From Zancudomyces culisetae (taxonomy: Eukaryota > Kickxellomycota > Harpellomycetes > Harpellales > Legeriomycetaceae), in contig LSSK01001173.1 of the NCBI GenBank assembly GCA_001969505.1, positions 1-25,855 of the forward strand: a stretch of 25,855 nt of DNA, written 5' to 3'. Below are positions 9,869-19,928 of the stretch, in pieces; within the stretch, counting starts at the first letter, position 1; each line of letters begins with the position of its first letter. Below the pieces are notes generated by a model. It had not been told where the DNA came from. It did not search any database and was given only the letters and a program-made list of their open reading frames with translations. The position numbers and the translations under genes were made by a program.

Positions 9869-12800
9869 ATGTTTAAGGGAGTAGGTAGACTAAAACTTAG
9901 GCTCAATATAGCTGAGAATAACGTATCAGATACTTTGGATAATAGCGCAAAGAAAAAGAACCAAGGGCAAGAAAACAGAAAAAAACACGATAACACGTCC
10001 ATGGAGATGAACGGTGAAAAAAAAGAAGGAATTGTATCAGGAGATTGCGTGAATATGGACTGTGATATTAAGCAGAAAAGCACACAAAATATCGAACAAA
10101 ATACGTGTGTAGAGAAGGGAGAATTGAGAGCTGAAAAAACGGTTCCTAATACACCAGAGCGGTTTCCGTATCTTGAAGACATAAAAAAGTCAAAGTCAAC
10201 GACAAAAATGACATTAAAAGACAGAATAATAGATAAAACAAGTAATAGTTTTGAGGATAGTGAGAGAAATAATGCTAGCCCACTAAAAGGTGGGGAAAAG
10301 GAAGATGCGAACGAAGAAAAAGGTGTATCCAAGGTGGGTGTGAAGGATATCACTGAAATGAGCAGTGGTAGTAGTGAGGGAGTAGGGGTTAGTGGAAGCA
10401 CAACGGAGGTTGAGAGTAATAAAATGGTTGCAGGAGGAATCCAAGTGGCTATGGTGGAAACGAATGGCGAAAAGGAAAATATTCAAGGTCGATTAGATGA
10501 CTCTCACTCGGCATCGCCCAGGAGACTGCGGTTAATTACAAGAAACAAAGGTAATGATAAGACAGGAGCTCCCAACATGGATGAAAGCGCGAATAATTTA
10601 CCGAATATAGTACAACCCAAGCAAGAAAAGTCGAGTGAGGGGGGAAAAAAGCATACATTAAGTGTTCATCATTATGTCGAAGGAAATAGAAAGGTATGAT
10701 ATTTGCAACATTGATTGTAATTAGTCAGATTTTGTAGTTAAATTATCATGTTTTCATATATACTAAATAGTACGTATTGGACCCGGAGTTAATTTCAGAT
10801 CATGAGAAATCAGTACACAAGGAATTCTTTACAAACAAGCTAAACAAGACAGCAGATAGATATTTCAAAATCAGAAACTTTATATTGATGCGATGGGAGG
10901 AGACAAAGCCAGAGTATCTAACAAAGATTTCGTCAAGACTTGGGCTTGTGGGGTGTGGAGATGTAAATGCAATAGGCAGAGTACACACTTGGCTGGAAAA
11001 GATTGAAGCCATAAACAAAGGAGTGTACCCAAAGAGATATTTTCCCTCGTCATCTAATAAGCAGCCGCCTGCTATGGAGCGGACTACTAAAAAAGCCAGG
11101 CTTGAAGAGAGTGGCACCACCACGCCTGAAGAACCGAGGTACTCAGCGGCAGATTCAGCTACTACATCGAGCAGACGCAGCACCCGATTAAGAGATTCTA
11201 CAGCAAAGAAAAATAATGGTATGCCCATATCTGAGAAGCTCAAGTAAGTTTAACTATTAAAGGCACCGAGTTCCAAAGCACATGGTCTATCTAATATAGT
11301 TGAATAACTTATCCATAAAACGTTAAATGTAGGAAAAAGGAAAAAAATGTTTGCATTGCACACCCCAATTGTTACTGTGCCATCTATTGTATGTGTAAAA
11401 AACATATTGGATTCAAGAAACCTGGCGAGGATAGGCAAGCTTGGGCTTGTTTTAGATTGAGTAGTGACTTCAAGAAGGAGCGAGACAGTAGGCCAGCACC
11501 ATTGTCGCCGCCGTCGCGGTCATCTGTTGACTCGTCGCCCGGAGTACCTGATATAATCGTTGAGAAAAAAGGTAATACAGAATGGCGAGAGCTTTTTTTT
11601 CCTGTTGGTATTTGTAGTATGCTATATCAGAATAACTCATACATTGTGATTTTTACCGTTGTTGTTGATCTTTTACTCTTAAAAAGGGTCAACTATTTTT
11701 ATCATATGATTATATTCGCTTTACTATCTGATGTTTGTATAGACAAGTACCACGTGATGGTAAAGGATTTTGAAGAAGAAAACCCTCGTAAATTTTCATT
11801 GTATATAGATTCCGCTGTAATGGTGAGTAGCTATAAGTTTATATTTGCAAGGAGTATGTGCGGCTGTGGTACATTCGCTTCATCAACCTGGTTTATATTA
11901 TCCACCACTACTTTCTGCTAAAAATGGCAAATTATAGCATGAAGTCATATATATCTGATAGGATTTTGTAGCGTTTCATGCAAGCACATACGGTGACTGT
12001 GTACAGGGTTTCCTTGGAGGGTGCTATGACCCTTTAGAAAAAATATTGTATGTTACTCTGGCATATCCAGGTGAAATGGATGAATCGGAAGACGATGTAA
12101 GGCATCTCTACCTTTCTTCGAGTTAAATTGTTTCAACTTTACTTAATTTGTACCGATTGACATGTAGAATGACCAAAGCCCGAAATCTGAAAACGAAGCA
12201 AGGACCGAGTTCGAAGCAGCTGGGTTTTACACTGTTGGGTTTTACCGATATAAGAAATCCGATCATTATGATGGTTCATCTCTCAGAACTTGCGATGTAT
12301 CACGCCAAATGGTATTGCAGGTAAGTGTAACTGTAGCTCTTATGTAAAACGAGGCCATCAATCACTTGATTTTTGTTATTATTTTATTTATCACGACCCC
12401 AGGTTTACCTTTTAATCTCAAAGCGATATATATACATGCATTCAATCATATAGAATATCATGTTTATGAACGGAAGGAATATTCCACTTATCCAACTGAT
12501 TGGAAATACGGGATCTCCGGATGCACCACCTTCAAAGCCAATTTATGATGCCGTTTATATAGATTCTACGATCCCTATTGTTTCCGGTATTTTGGGTAAT
12601 TGCAACAACACTCATCTTACAAATTTGAAATAAGAATAACTCGCGATGGTATCCGCTAACCATTGACAACTTTTATTACTTTAAAAACAAAACCAAACAA
12701 GTATAGTGTAAACTTGTATTCGTAGGTTCACCATATAGGCTAAAGCCGTACAATACTACACTGATTCAATACGATAAATACTTCAAGGGTTTGCGCACAT

Positions 12801-13019
12801 CTGTTCTTAATCATACTAATACAATCAAAAGGTAAGAATTTTTGGAATATTTTATAGTTGGACTTTTCAGTATTGTCTCTATAGAACGGTATAATAGCAA
12901 GCTGTGTTTTCTTGGACAAAAATTACTAACACGTATCTATTCAACATTCACTAATTAGAGGTACTGCTGATAGCAAGCTCGAAAACGCTGGTGTTCTAAA
13001 TGTGGATATTGACGCATAG
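9869..13019 (+). CDS. MYSM1-like SWIRM-MPN protein with inactive JAMM site
   Basis: Nine exons: 9869-10693, 10771-11243, 11333-11571, 11743-11822, 11962-12096, 12168-12320, 12454-12586, 12726-12831 and 12959-13019. They total 2205 nt and 734 residues with consistent phases. The donor after exon 7 could instead be at 12596, adding three residues. Residues 1-275 are low-complexity and charged, with no SANT/Myb domain seen. Residues 276-362 form a SWIRM domain (YVLDPELISDHEKS, HKEFFTN, YFKIRNFILMRW). A Cys-rich piece follows at about 439-455. Residues 525-690 are an MPN domain of the MYSM1 type (DFVAFHASTYG, GFLGGCYDP, SLRTCD, GSPYRLKPY). MYSM1 removes ubiquitin from histone H2A. Here Cys552, Arg611, Lys613 and Thr625 stand where Glu, His, His and Asp bind zinc and catalyse, so it is probably a non-catalytic chromatin scaffold. 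Assignment to the family is by domain order and motifs. Confidence 0.85.
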
Positions 13020-14118
13020 CTGTGATTTTAGAAGAAAGGAAACTTTAGCTCGTAAAGAATCGTAGGGCATCACAAAACTGACAACTAAATATGTTTAGTA
13101 CTTGTCGTTGGATTCAACAGTCTCTTGTTTTAGTACTATCACCCAAAACTATTTCTCAAAAAAAAGTTTTACATCCACCGCTATTTTTTAACTTAACTAT
13201 GAACATCACTGAGTCGCTGTTAGATTTTATTTTTTGTGTAGAACTTTTAATAAATTAGCTAATGTGGTGAAACTAGGTGAGGATATTATGCATGGTGGGT
13301 GTTTATAGCAGGTACCCGATGCATTTGTGGTGGACTCAACAAGTCGTCATTCTATGCTAAGATCATTTTTTCCTCTGTTTGGGATGTAGTTATTTCTTAA
13401 AAAGAAAACGTAAATAAAAAGAATTAGTGGTAGGTAGGATTGTAGAGGAGTATTTTAGTCTGTTTAGTACATTTTTTGTAAACCTGAATGCCAAAATCAA
13501 AAACTTTGTCATTACCTATTGAATGAGTAATGATATTTCAAAAAAGGGGATGAACAAAGAAATGAAAGACAAAATGACACTGAAAACTATTCACAACTTT
13601 TGTGGTACTCTTCATTTTTTTTATTTAACTCAGGTCACGCCAGACTACAAGATAAGTGGCCTCTTATATTTGTACTTGTAGAATGTATCTTGATCTATAC
13701 CGCTTTTATCCACTCATCGCTTTTCAAGTTGATGTTTGCTTCATATCTCTATGCACGCTATATGCCAGTAATTTATATTTACGCCCTTTACGCTTGGATT
13801 TTCAATCAAAATCCATGGTAAATGGTGTAGTAATGACATTTATAACGGAAGGACAAAAAAGGTGATCTTCAAAAACAGTTTAGTGCATACATAAGAGTCG
13901 GGATATTGTTATAAATGTCTCATGGTGTACCAAATTTATTTTCTGATAAACCTACAGTTTTATCAAGCAGACGAAAAAGAAAAAGAAAGAAAAACGCTAT
14001 ACTAACTTACCAATTTATTTGTCATTATTACAGACTATTGTATATTTATTTGCACTAATACACACAGTCACAACTTTATTCTTGATTAAAATAAACAGTC
14101 GGCCATCAGTGCGTCGAA
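13020..14118. other. Intergenic region
   Basis: 1.1 kb of AT-rich DNA between two tandem genes. Overlapping short frames at 13600-13865 are rich in Tyr, Leu and Ile, have no ATG in good context and look like chance openings. The region should hold the 3' end of the SWIRM-MPN gene and the promoter of the next gene. No RNA gene or repeat stands out. Confidence 0.5.
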
Positions 14119-15311
14119 ATGAGCAACCCTAACGACTTGGGTGGTGATTTTGTGCGATATTTTCCTTACGTGAGGTACTATAGTGTAGTCATTTCTAGCT
14201 AATATTCATAATTACTAGCTCTTATTTTTAATATACTCATATAAAGTGGAAATATAATTCATTGACACTTCTTTCTTTTAAACAAAGACAAATAAAAATG
14301 GTGTACTCACGCTATGTATTAGGATTGCAACTGTGAATGGTCAAGTTGAACGATTACGCACCAATTCAACCTACAACACAAGTAACGCCACTGTTGTAAG
14401 GATAGGGAAGTATACAGCGTCAAGTTTGAAAAAAAGGAAATACCAGCAAAGGGTATCACTAGCACCACGGACACACGTTCCGTTTCAATATATACTCAAT
14501 CCAAATCAGCAACGTCAATATCAAGGGTTCAATCTTAATTGGTTACAGGTAATTTCTGAATTTACTTTCCTTGCTTTTATTCAGTAGGTTGTCCTGATAT
14601 ATCTGTTGATGTTGTAAAAACTAAACCAAATAGGCAGAACAGGCATCGAGAGTTGATAAGTTTAATCACCAACAGAGCAGGTCCTACACACTCGACACCA
14701 GTTTAGATACCCAAAGTCAAAACTTGAACAATCAGTTATGCACAGTTTGTGGAGAGGTAGCAAAGCAAAACGAAAAAAAACGCGAGTGTAGCCTTTGGGT
14801 AGCAGAGATGAATGATTTACAAGAAAAAAGCCCAAAAATGACCCCCAGCAGAGATACTTTGGACATTGGAGTCACTAAATGTTCAACACTCGATTATGAT
14901 GGTTATTTTTGGGCAAAATTTGAGCCACAAGGATCTTATGACACCAAATTCAGCGATATAATGGACAAAACACTCGTAGACGAGTACACTTCGGAAATAA
15001 ACACCAATGTTGAGGACATGACCTGGGACAAGCAGACATACAGTAACCTGGATAGCATTGAAAGTATAAACGAGGACCAAACCGATTCGGACATTTTCAG
15101 TGATCAGATACGAAGAGGAGGAAAAAGTACCTGTTTAAAAAACATAAATTGCATAAGCCCCTGTTTTATTGAAGATGAGGTATTTACATGCGACAAGTAT
15201 GGTGATGTTGAGAGCGACACTGGTAGTGGGAATACCTGCGACACAAATATCGAAGAGGATACTGTTAAATTTTCCAGCGTTACTAACCTTTTGAAGCCAT
15301 TCAGTCCCTAA
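14119..15311 (+). CDS. Hypothetical three-exon protein, 329 aa
   Basis: Exons 14119-14169, 14288-14548 and 14634-15311 are joined by clean GTGAGG/GTAATT donors and AAAG/ATAG acceptors, all in phase 0. The protein starts MSNPNDLGGDFVRYFPY. Residues 18-104 are polar with a basic KKRKYQQR patch that could be a nuclear signal. A lone CxxC pair (LCTVCG, Cys140 and Cys143) follows without a second zinc pair nearby. The C-terminal half is acidic and rich in Asp, Ser and Thr (for example DIMDKTLVDEYTSEINTNVE). I do not recognise the family, and no membrane segment or enzyme motif is seen. The splice sites and clean frame across three exons argue that it is real. The first exon of 17 codons is the least secure. 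Confidence 0.6.
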
Positions 15312-15645
15312 GACAGTTTCCATACTTTTTTCTGTTTGCTTTTTCCATTGGTGTTTACACCGTATTTTTTATAATGTTCTGCTTAGCTTTGGAAATTGCA
15401 TATATGAGTTGAATTTATGAGAAGTAGAGAAATTTTAAAGAGATCAGAAAAAACCCGAACTGTAAAATCATTGGATACTGCATGGTGCTGATGATATGTG
15501 AAAAATTATCACTTTTTCCATTCTGTAAGAACCGTAAACTGGGTACACCAAAGATTCCAGAGTATAAAGATTGGAAAAAAAAGAGCACATATACCCCCCG
15601 CAAGCGATATAGAGCCTAGGCTTTAAAGTTTTTAAATACAAAAGG
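15312..15645. other. Short intergenic region
   Basis: 334 bp between two tandem genes, T-rich just after the upstream stop. A TGATGATATG string at about 15491 resembles a snoRNA C box but has no matching D box and stem. Nothing else stands out. Confidence 0.5.
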
Positions 15646-17100
15646 ATGGTGGTGAGAAGTATTATTTCAAGCTCATTTGTGGAGAATGCGAGAAATCATA
15701 TGTATCGAAACTCAAACCTGAAAATAAAGATTGCAAGAATACACACTAGAAACATTCAAGGCTCAGTGTGGGATTTAAAAGAAAATGTAAATAAACTAGA
15801 TATTCCCAAAAGGTTAGAATCAACAACAAAAGAGAGCGGTAATTCATGTGGTTTGAGTCGTAACAGAGTTGAGCGAATTAATGTTGGGTATATAGATTTG
15901 GGAAAGGTGGGATATAAAAAGGCCTTGGATTTACAGGCTGAAATTGTAAAGTTAAGGACTTCAAACGAAAAAGAGAGCGAGCTGGCAAAAACAGAGATTT
16001 TGCTGTTTGTTGAGCACGATCCAGTCTACACGAATGGCATTAGAAACAGGGGAAAACTGTCAGAAAGTGATTTGCAAGAGTTTTCAAAAATCGGCGCGGA
16101 GTACTATGAGGTATTCTAGTTTTATTCTGGTTGTTTAAATATGTTCTCGCCTCCTCTTCTCTCGTACTTTTTATTATTGGTTTGGCTTATACTACGCCTC
16201 ATATACGAAAAAAAATCGATGGCAGTATAGGACCACAAATTAACGAGAAAGTTAAATAATAAGAGTTAAATGCAAAAATAGGCACCGAGGGGCGGGGAGA
16301 TAACATACCACGGGCCAGGTCAGTTGGTAATATACCCAATACTCGATCTAAAAAAGTTCAAGGTAAGTGTGTCCTCAAAAGGTCATTGTTCAATACTGAT
16401 ATTCAAAGAGAATGCTTCATAATGGTTGAAGAAATATTTTTGTTCGAGTGAAGGAGAGGTTATAAATTGGATTCCGCCTAATTTGGCTTTAACATATGTT
16501 CAACAGTTAGGCGTTAGATGTTATGTAGACAAACTTGAAGATACAGTGATCGAAGTATGCAAAAGATATGGGGTACCGAGTTTTAAACAGAGTGGATTTC
16601 CAGGTGTTTGGACTTCAGAGTCCACTAAAATTGCGGCAACAGGTAATTCCTTGATTATTAGTCTATTTGTTTCCTTTTTTACTTCACTTTTTTTTGGGCC
16701 AAAATATGTTTATTGTTGATGAGATATATCAGAGTATTGACACATCACACAACTAACGAACTCGCAAACTCTGAATGTAGGATGTCATGTAAAAAAATAC
16801 ATTACATCACATGGGATCGCACTGAACTGCTCGACAGACTTGGAAATGTTTAGAAAGATCGTACCTTGTGGCTTGGTGGGTAAAACAGCGACATCTTTGG
16901 TCAAGGAGCTCGGATACACCTTTTCAGAGCAAAGTGGCCGGGGTATTGAGGGTGCAGCCAGCATCATAACTGATATTTCTACAACCAGAGTCATTGATGA
17001 TGTTTTGTCGTGTTTTTCTAGCACTTTTCATGTGCGTGTTGTGCCATTAGAGACGATATCGCCTGAATCTTTTGAGTTCATTAAACGTTATCTAGATTAA
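15646..17100 (+). CDS. LIP2: Lipoyl(octanoyl)transferase, mitochondrial
   Basis: This LipB-family enzyme moves octanoate from acyl carrier protein to the lipoyl domains of mitochondrial proteins such as the glycine cleavage H protein, the first step of lipoate synthesis. Exons 15646-16110, 16282-16362, 16507-16642 and 16781-17100 total 1002 nt and 333 residues, close to yeast Lip2. The N-terminus is rich in Arg, Ser and Asn and fits a matrix presequence. Family motifs are present: [42 protein letters not shown] (158-171), TKIAATG with Lys223 and IVPCGL with Cys257. The last two are the catalytic Lys/Cys pair. Exon 3 is taken to start after CAG at 16506 because this joins LDLKKFK directly to LGVRCYVD as in relatives. 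An alternative acceptor at 16458 would insert 16 residues. ACTAAC just upstream of the exon 4 acceptor is a good branch site. Confidence 0.95.
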
Positions 17101-17627
17101 CTTGTTTTGTATTAGATGGGCAGCTTCCAGTGCTATCTTCATTTTTATTCCTGCTATTATTCCCTTTTCTCACCTATAAAATATAAATATCAAGCATTTT
17201 ATATACCATCATCTTCATATGAATGATGAAATCTGTTACACTCTGCGCAACGTAGTGTCACGTTTCTCCCCATCCTTCCTTCAAATAAATGAATTATTGG
17301 TGTACTTTTTTTAGGTATATTGCTTCAAACTAACAAAGTAAGAGCATGGTGACGCCTTTTTTTATTCACATTAAACTTTTATTTAGTCAAAATTTTATGT
17401 AGCATAAAACAGGATAGCTAAATAATTTAATGATGGGGCAAAACAGAGAAAGATAGCAAAAAAAAAGTAACCGAGTACAGAGATTAATCTGTATGTTGCT
17501 CAAGAAAGTGTGAAATAAAAATAGTTGTGATTATGTGTGTGTGTGTGTTTTCGCCCGTGTATTTGAGCTCGCCATCGCTATTGTGATCATAACAGTTTTC
17601 ACTGCTCGAAATATCGATTAGGTATAT
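17101..17627. other. Convergent intergenic region with a (GT)n run
   Basis: It lies between the stop of the lipoyltransferase (+) and the stop of ATP synthase e (-), so it should hold both 3' ends. It has a short TG dinucleotide run at about 17534-17548. An ATGATGA at about 17223 has no partner D box. Confidence 0.5.
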
Positions 17628-17924
17628 TTATGCAAGGGTTTTGGCCCATTCTTCGGCATTGAAATTTGGATCCTCGAAATTGACTGAACCTTGGGAGGTG
17701 GTAGAGTTGGATTGAACCACGTTCTTCTTAGAATATTCTTGTTTGGCCAGTTCGACGAGTTGGACTTTCTTATTGTAACTTTCTAAATCTCTCTTGTGCT
17801 CTGCTTCTTTGCGAAGAGTTCTTGCGTGTACGAATCCGTAAGCTATACCGAATCCAAGAGCTCCATACCTTGTGAGTAGGTAGAATGGTGATACTTTTCT
17901 AATTGCGTTTTGGGTGGCAGACAT
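17628..17924 (-). CDS. TIM11: F1Fo-ATP synthase subunit e
   Basis: A 98-residue protein in one exon. Subunit e (Atp21/Tim11) is a single-pass inner-membrane subunit that supports dimerisation of the ATP synthase and cristae shape. The N-terminal membrane segment carries the glycine pattern YGALGFGIAYGFVHA (about residues 20-34), which includes the GxxxG-type motif needed for dimer contacts. It is followed by the conserved charged helix (RTLRKEAEHKRDLESYNKKV, then LVELAKQEYSKK). The tail NFEDPNFNAEEWAKTLA is a typical fungal extension. The start ATG directly precedes the conserved part. The gene is convergent with the lipoyltransferase gene. Confidence 0.92.
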   Translation of the reverse strand: MSATQNAIRKVSPFYLLTRYGALGFGIAYGFVHARTLRKEAEHKRDLESYNKKVQLVELAKQEYSKKNVVQSNSTTSQGSVNFEDPNFNAEEWAKTLA

Positions 17925-18234
17925 TTTCCTTAATTGCTTTTCTTTTTTTTCTGTGTTTTTTCAGTTTTTACTTTGTAGTATGATTACAATATAAAATCTA
18001 CAATATGATAAAGCGAATAATAAAAAAAATTTTATTGCCAAAATAATAACTGGGAGGAATTGAGCGTGTGATTATTGGAAGGAGAGGAAACTAACGGAGT
18101 AGGTTGGATACATGCGATATTTGTTTGTGCCTATGCCCTGATTTTGCTTGCTTAGGAAAAGCTGAAAGTTTTCCGTCCTATCTACCACGCGCTAATTTTG
18201 GCTTCATTTTTTTTTTTTACAAGACACCAAAAAG

Positions 18235-18596
18235 ATGTTCAAAATCATGGTAGTTTTGTTTTTATCGCTTTTGAATTTTTATCATGATGGCGATAAGTAC
18301 ATTCGATTTATTGGCAAATCATAGTTGGCCTTTTTTTTTCCAGAAAATGTAAAGAAAAGTCAAAAAAAGCAAGTAACGATGGGGGTAATGGGGACAACTC
18401 TGCAAGTCGAGTAAATCAAGATGGTAAAAAAGTGCAGCAAACTGTGCGAGTATATTACATACTACCCATTGTATATAAAAAAAAGGATTCGTTGGGGACT
18501 GTGGTGCGATTGAAGATACATGAAAGCAACAAGTTTAGTCGTTCAGTCATAAAAATCTCGGTTAGCATTTTGGATCCTTTCTTTGTCGCTGATTGA
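18235..18596 (+). CDS. Candidate small secreted protein, two exons
   Basis: ATG at 18235 opens MFKIMVVLFLSLLNFY, a signal-peptide-like start, and runs to a possible GTACAT donor at 18297. A strong pyrimidine tract and CAG end at 18343, and from there 83 codons stay open to TGA at 18594-18596. The phases agree, giving a 104-residue product with a Lys-rich and Gly/Asn-rich middle and the segment QQTVRVYYILPIVYKKKDSL near the end. The second exon has no in-frame ATG, so simple ORF searches miss it. Doubts: the intron would be 47 nt, shorter than others here, and no family is recognised. It could also be chance or part of the non-coding transcript that follows. Confidence 0.3.
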
Positions 18597-19142
18597 TTAC
18601 TGCAGAAATAAATAAAAGCAGAAAAGAGTACGAAAAAAATTTTTTTTTTATGGGTTTGGTAATTGGCTGTTTGACCAATTTTTCATTCGAGTATGTAGTT
18701 CGAGATGCCAGGAGCTGCAGTTTTAACCCCTACTCCATGTTTGAGACTGGAAAAAAAAAATTTTTGGAAAATTTTTTTCATTTTTTTTATACTTAAATAA
18801 GCTGAGTTTCCAGAAATACTTTTACATTATCTGAACTAACCAGGTAGAGGCAGGTACTGTCTGTATCCGTAAAAGGTTGAGATCGCAGGAAACCATGAGA
18901 GCACAAGGGCAGAAGGAGTGAGTGTATTGTTATTATTGCGATATGACTTTCCTTTTGCTTTCAAGTGGCTTTAAGAGGGAGGAGCGCATTCTTCAAATTG
19001 ATTAGATGAAAAGGTGAGTTGATGTATTTATTATAGCATATTGTTTTGTTGGCGTGAAAGATGAGAGGAAAGGGGGGAGAACTTGGCTTCTACCTACTTC
19101 ACTCTGGCACACATTGTCTAAGGCAGATATGTTATCTCTTTT
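18597..19142 (+). other. Putative 5' part of a snoRNA host transcript
   Basis: This stretch precedes the snoRNA cluster. It contains A-run/T-run junctions at 18633-18649 and 18751-18765, then a more GC-balanced part from 18844. Splice-like signals suggest exons at about 18844-18917 (preceded by ACTAACCAG, followed by GTGAGTG) and 18966-19012 (followed by GTGAGTTGATG). No protein frame crosses these pieces. I infer a non-coding host RNA; the alternative is plain intergenic DNA with chance splice motifs. Confidence 0.35.
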
Positions 19143-19261
19143 TTAATTAATTTGATGATGAAGAGAGTACTTTGATGTAAATTTATTTATAAATGAAATT
19201 CAAAAAAATTAACAGTACTTTTGAGATAAATGGAATTCCTCGTTTCTGATCAATTAATTAA
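19143..19261 (+). ncRNA. snR57: C/D box snoRNA, snR57-type (18S Gm1572 guide)
   Basis: A perfect 10-bp terminal stem (TTAATTAATT at 19143-19152 with AATTAATTAA at 19252-19261) encloses a C box ATGATGA (19155-19161) and a D box CTGA (19246-19249), each two bases from the stem. The 13 nt GGAATTCCTCGTT (19232-19244) just before box D are fully complementary to the universally conserved 18S stretch AACGAGGAATTCC. The fifth base before box D pairs with the G of AACG. From recalled yeast numbering this is G1572, the target of snR57 (human U25 site). Box C'/D' are not clear. The RNA sits about 130 nt after a donor-like GTGAGT, consistent with an intronic location. Confidence 0.85.
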
Positions 19262-19360
19262 ATTATTTTATCAATTTCTCTGACTTGGATGTGTGTTTGT
19301 GTGCGACCTTTTCCGGTTATATTTCTATTATAACATATGTATGCTGAATCTAATCTGTAT

Positions 19361-19460
19361 CATTTATGATGTTAAATTTGTAGGATGTGATCCATAGTTG
19401 AAGCAGACATTTGAATATGTGTGTCATACTGTACATGATTTTATACTTTGTGCTGAAGTG
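19361..19460 (+). ncRNA. Weak C/D-like candidate, no target found
   Basis: ATGATGT (19366-19372) and CTGA (19453-19456) have the right order and spacing for boxes C and D, flanked by only a 4-bp stem (CATT with AGTG). The bases before CTGA do not match any rRNA stretch I can recall. An acceptor-like TTTGTAG at 19377-19383 cuts through it, so it may instead be a host exon between the first two snoRNAs. Confidence 0.2.
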
Positions 19461-19490
19461 TAATTTTGTGAATCTGGGAGAGTCTCTAGT

Positions 19491-19525
19491 CAATCCGAAG
19501 TGCTACAAGGTAATTACTTGGATTG
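19491..19525 (+). repeat. Hairpin CAATCC-AAGT / ACTT-GGATTG
   Basis: A 10-bp stem with a single bulged G (19497) and a 14-nt loop lies between the first two snoRNAs. The loop carries AAG/GTAATT, a good 5' splice site at 19510. The hairpin could be part of an H/ACA RNA, a processing signal in the snoRNA precursor, or a structure hiding that splice site. Confidence 0.45.
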
Positions 19526-19569
19526 ATTTGGTATACTATATTTTTGTTATTTGGAGACCAAGGGATACG

Positions 19570-19665
19570 ACTAAAAGATGATATATTAACCAAGTTTTTT
19601 AATGATAATTCATGAATTATACAATCAACAACATGCATCACCATCTGATCTGTGTATCTTTTGGT
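19570..19665 (+). ncRNA. snR55: C/D box snoRNA, snR55-type (18S Um1269 guide)
   Basis: An 8-bp end stem (ACTAAAAG at 19570-19577 with CTTTTGGT at 19658-19665, one G-U pair) encloses a C-like box AUGAUAU (19578-19584) and D box CTGA (19645-19648). The guide CATGCATCACCAT (19632-19644) abuts box D and pairs over 13 bp, two of them G-U, with the conserved 18S stretch GTGGTGGTGCATG. The fifth base before box D pairs with a U whose position fits yeast Um1269 (snR55). The neighbouring methyl site G1271 two bases on fits the same stretch. Weak points are the degenerate box C and the nine bases between box D and the stem. Its place between snR57- and snR61-type RNAs supports it, because the three are also clustered in yeast. 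Confidence 0.65.
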
Positions 19666-19928
19666 TATCTCCAGATTTTGAAAACTTTATTTTGTTTTAT
19701 CTGAACAAGACTGATTATTAACAAAATCGTTATTGCTAGTAGGTTGTCAATTGCACAAATCTGGAAGATAGAGTTGTCTTTACAAGTCATGTTGTGCCGA
19801 CTCTGATTACTTTTGGTTGTGGGTTGCATGCTGATTTTAATTCGCTGTTCTTGGATTTGATTGTAAGTTTCATTGCTTTTTAAATTTGGAGACGGATTCT
19901 GGCGAACCAGGCCAAAAAGAGCGGTCTT

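Noticed and set aside
9847-10401. 184-codon minus-strand frame opposite exon 1 of the SWIRM-MPN gene
   Set aside because: It is a composition shadow of a charged, A/G-rich exon. The plus strand has the splice chain and the SWIRM/MPN homology.
13600-13865. Two overlapping Tyr/Leu-rich frames between the SWIRM gene and the hypothetical gene
   Set aside because: They overlap in different frames, lack a supported start and show no motif, as expected of chance openings in AT-rich DNA.
16459-16506. Extra 16 codons at the start of lipoyltransferase exon 3
   Set aside because: The frame and an AG permit it, but it would insert residues between two motifs that are contiguous in the family. The downstream CAG acceptor gives a better fit.
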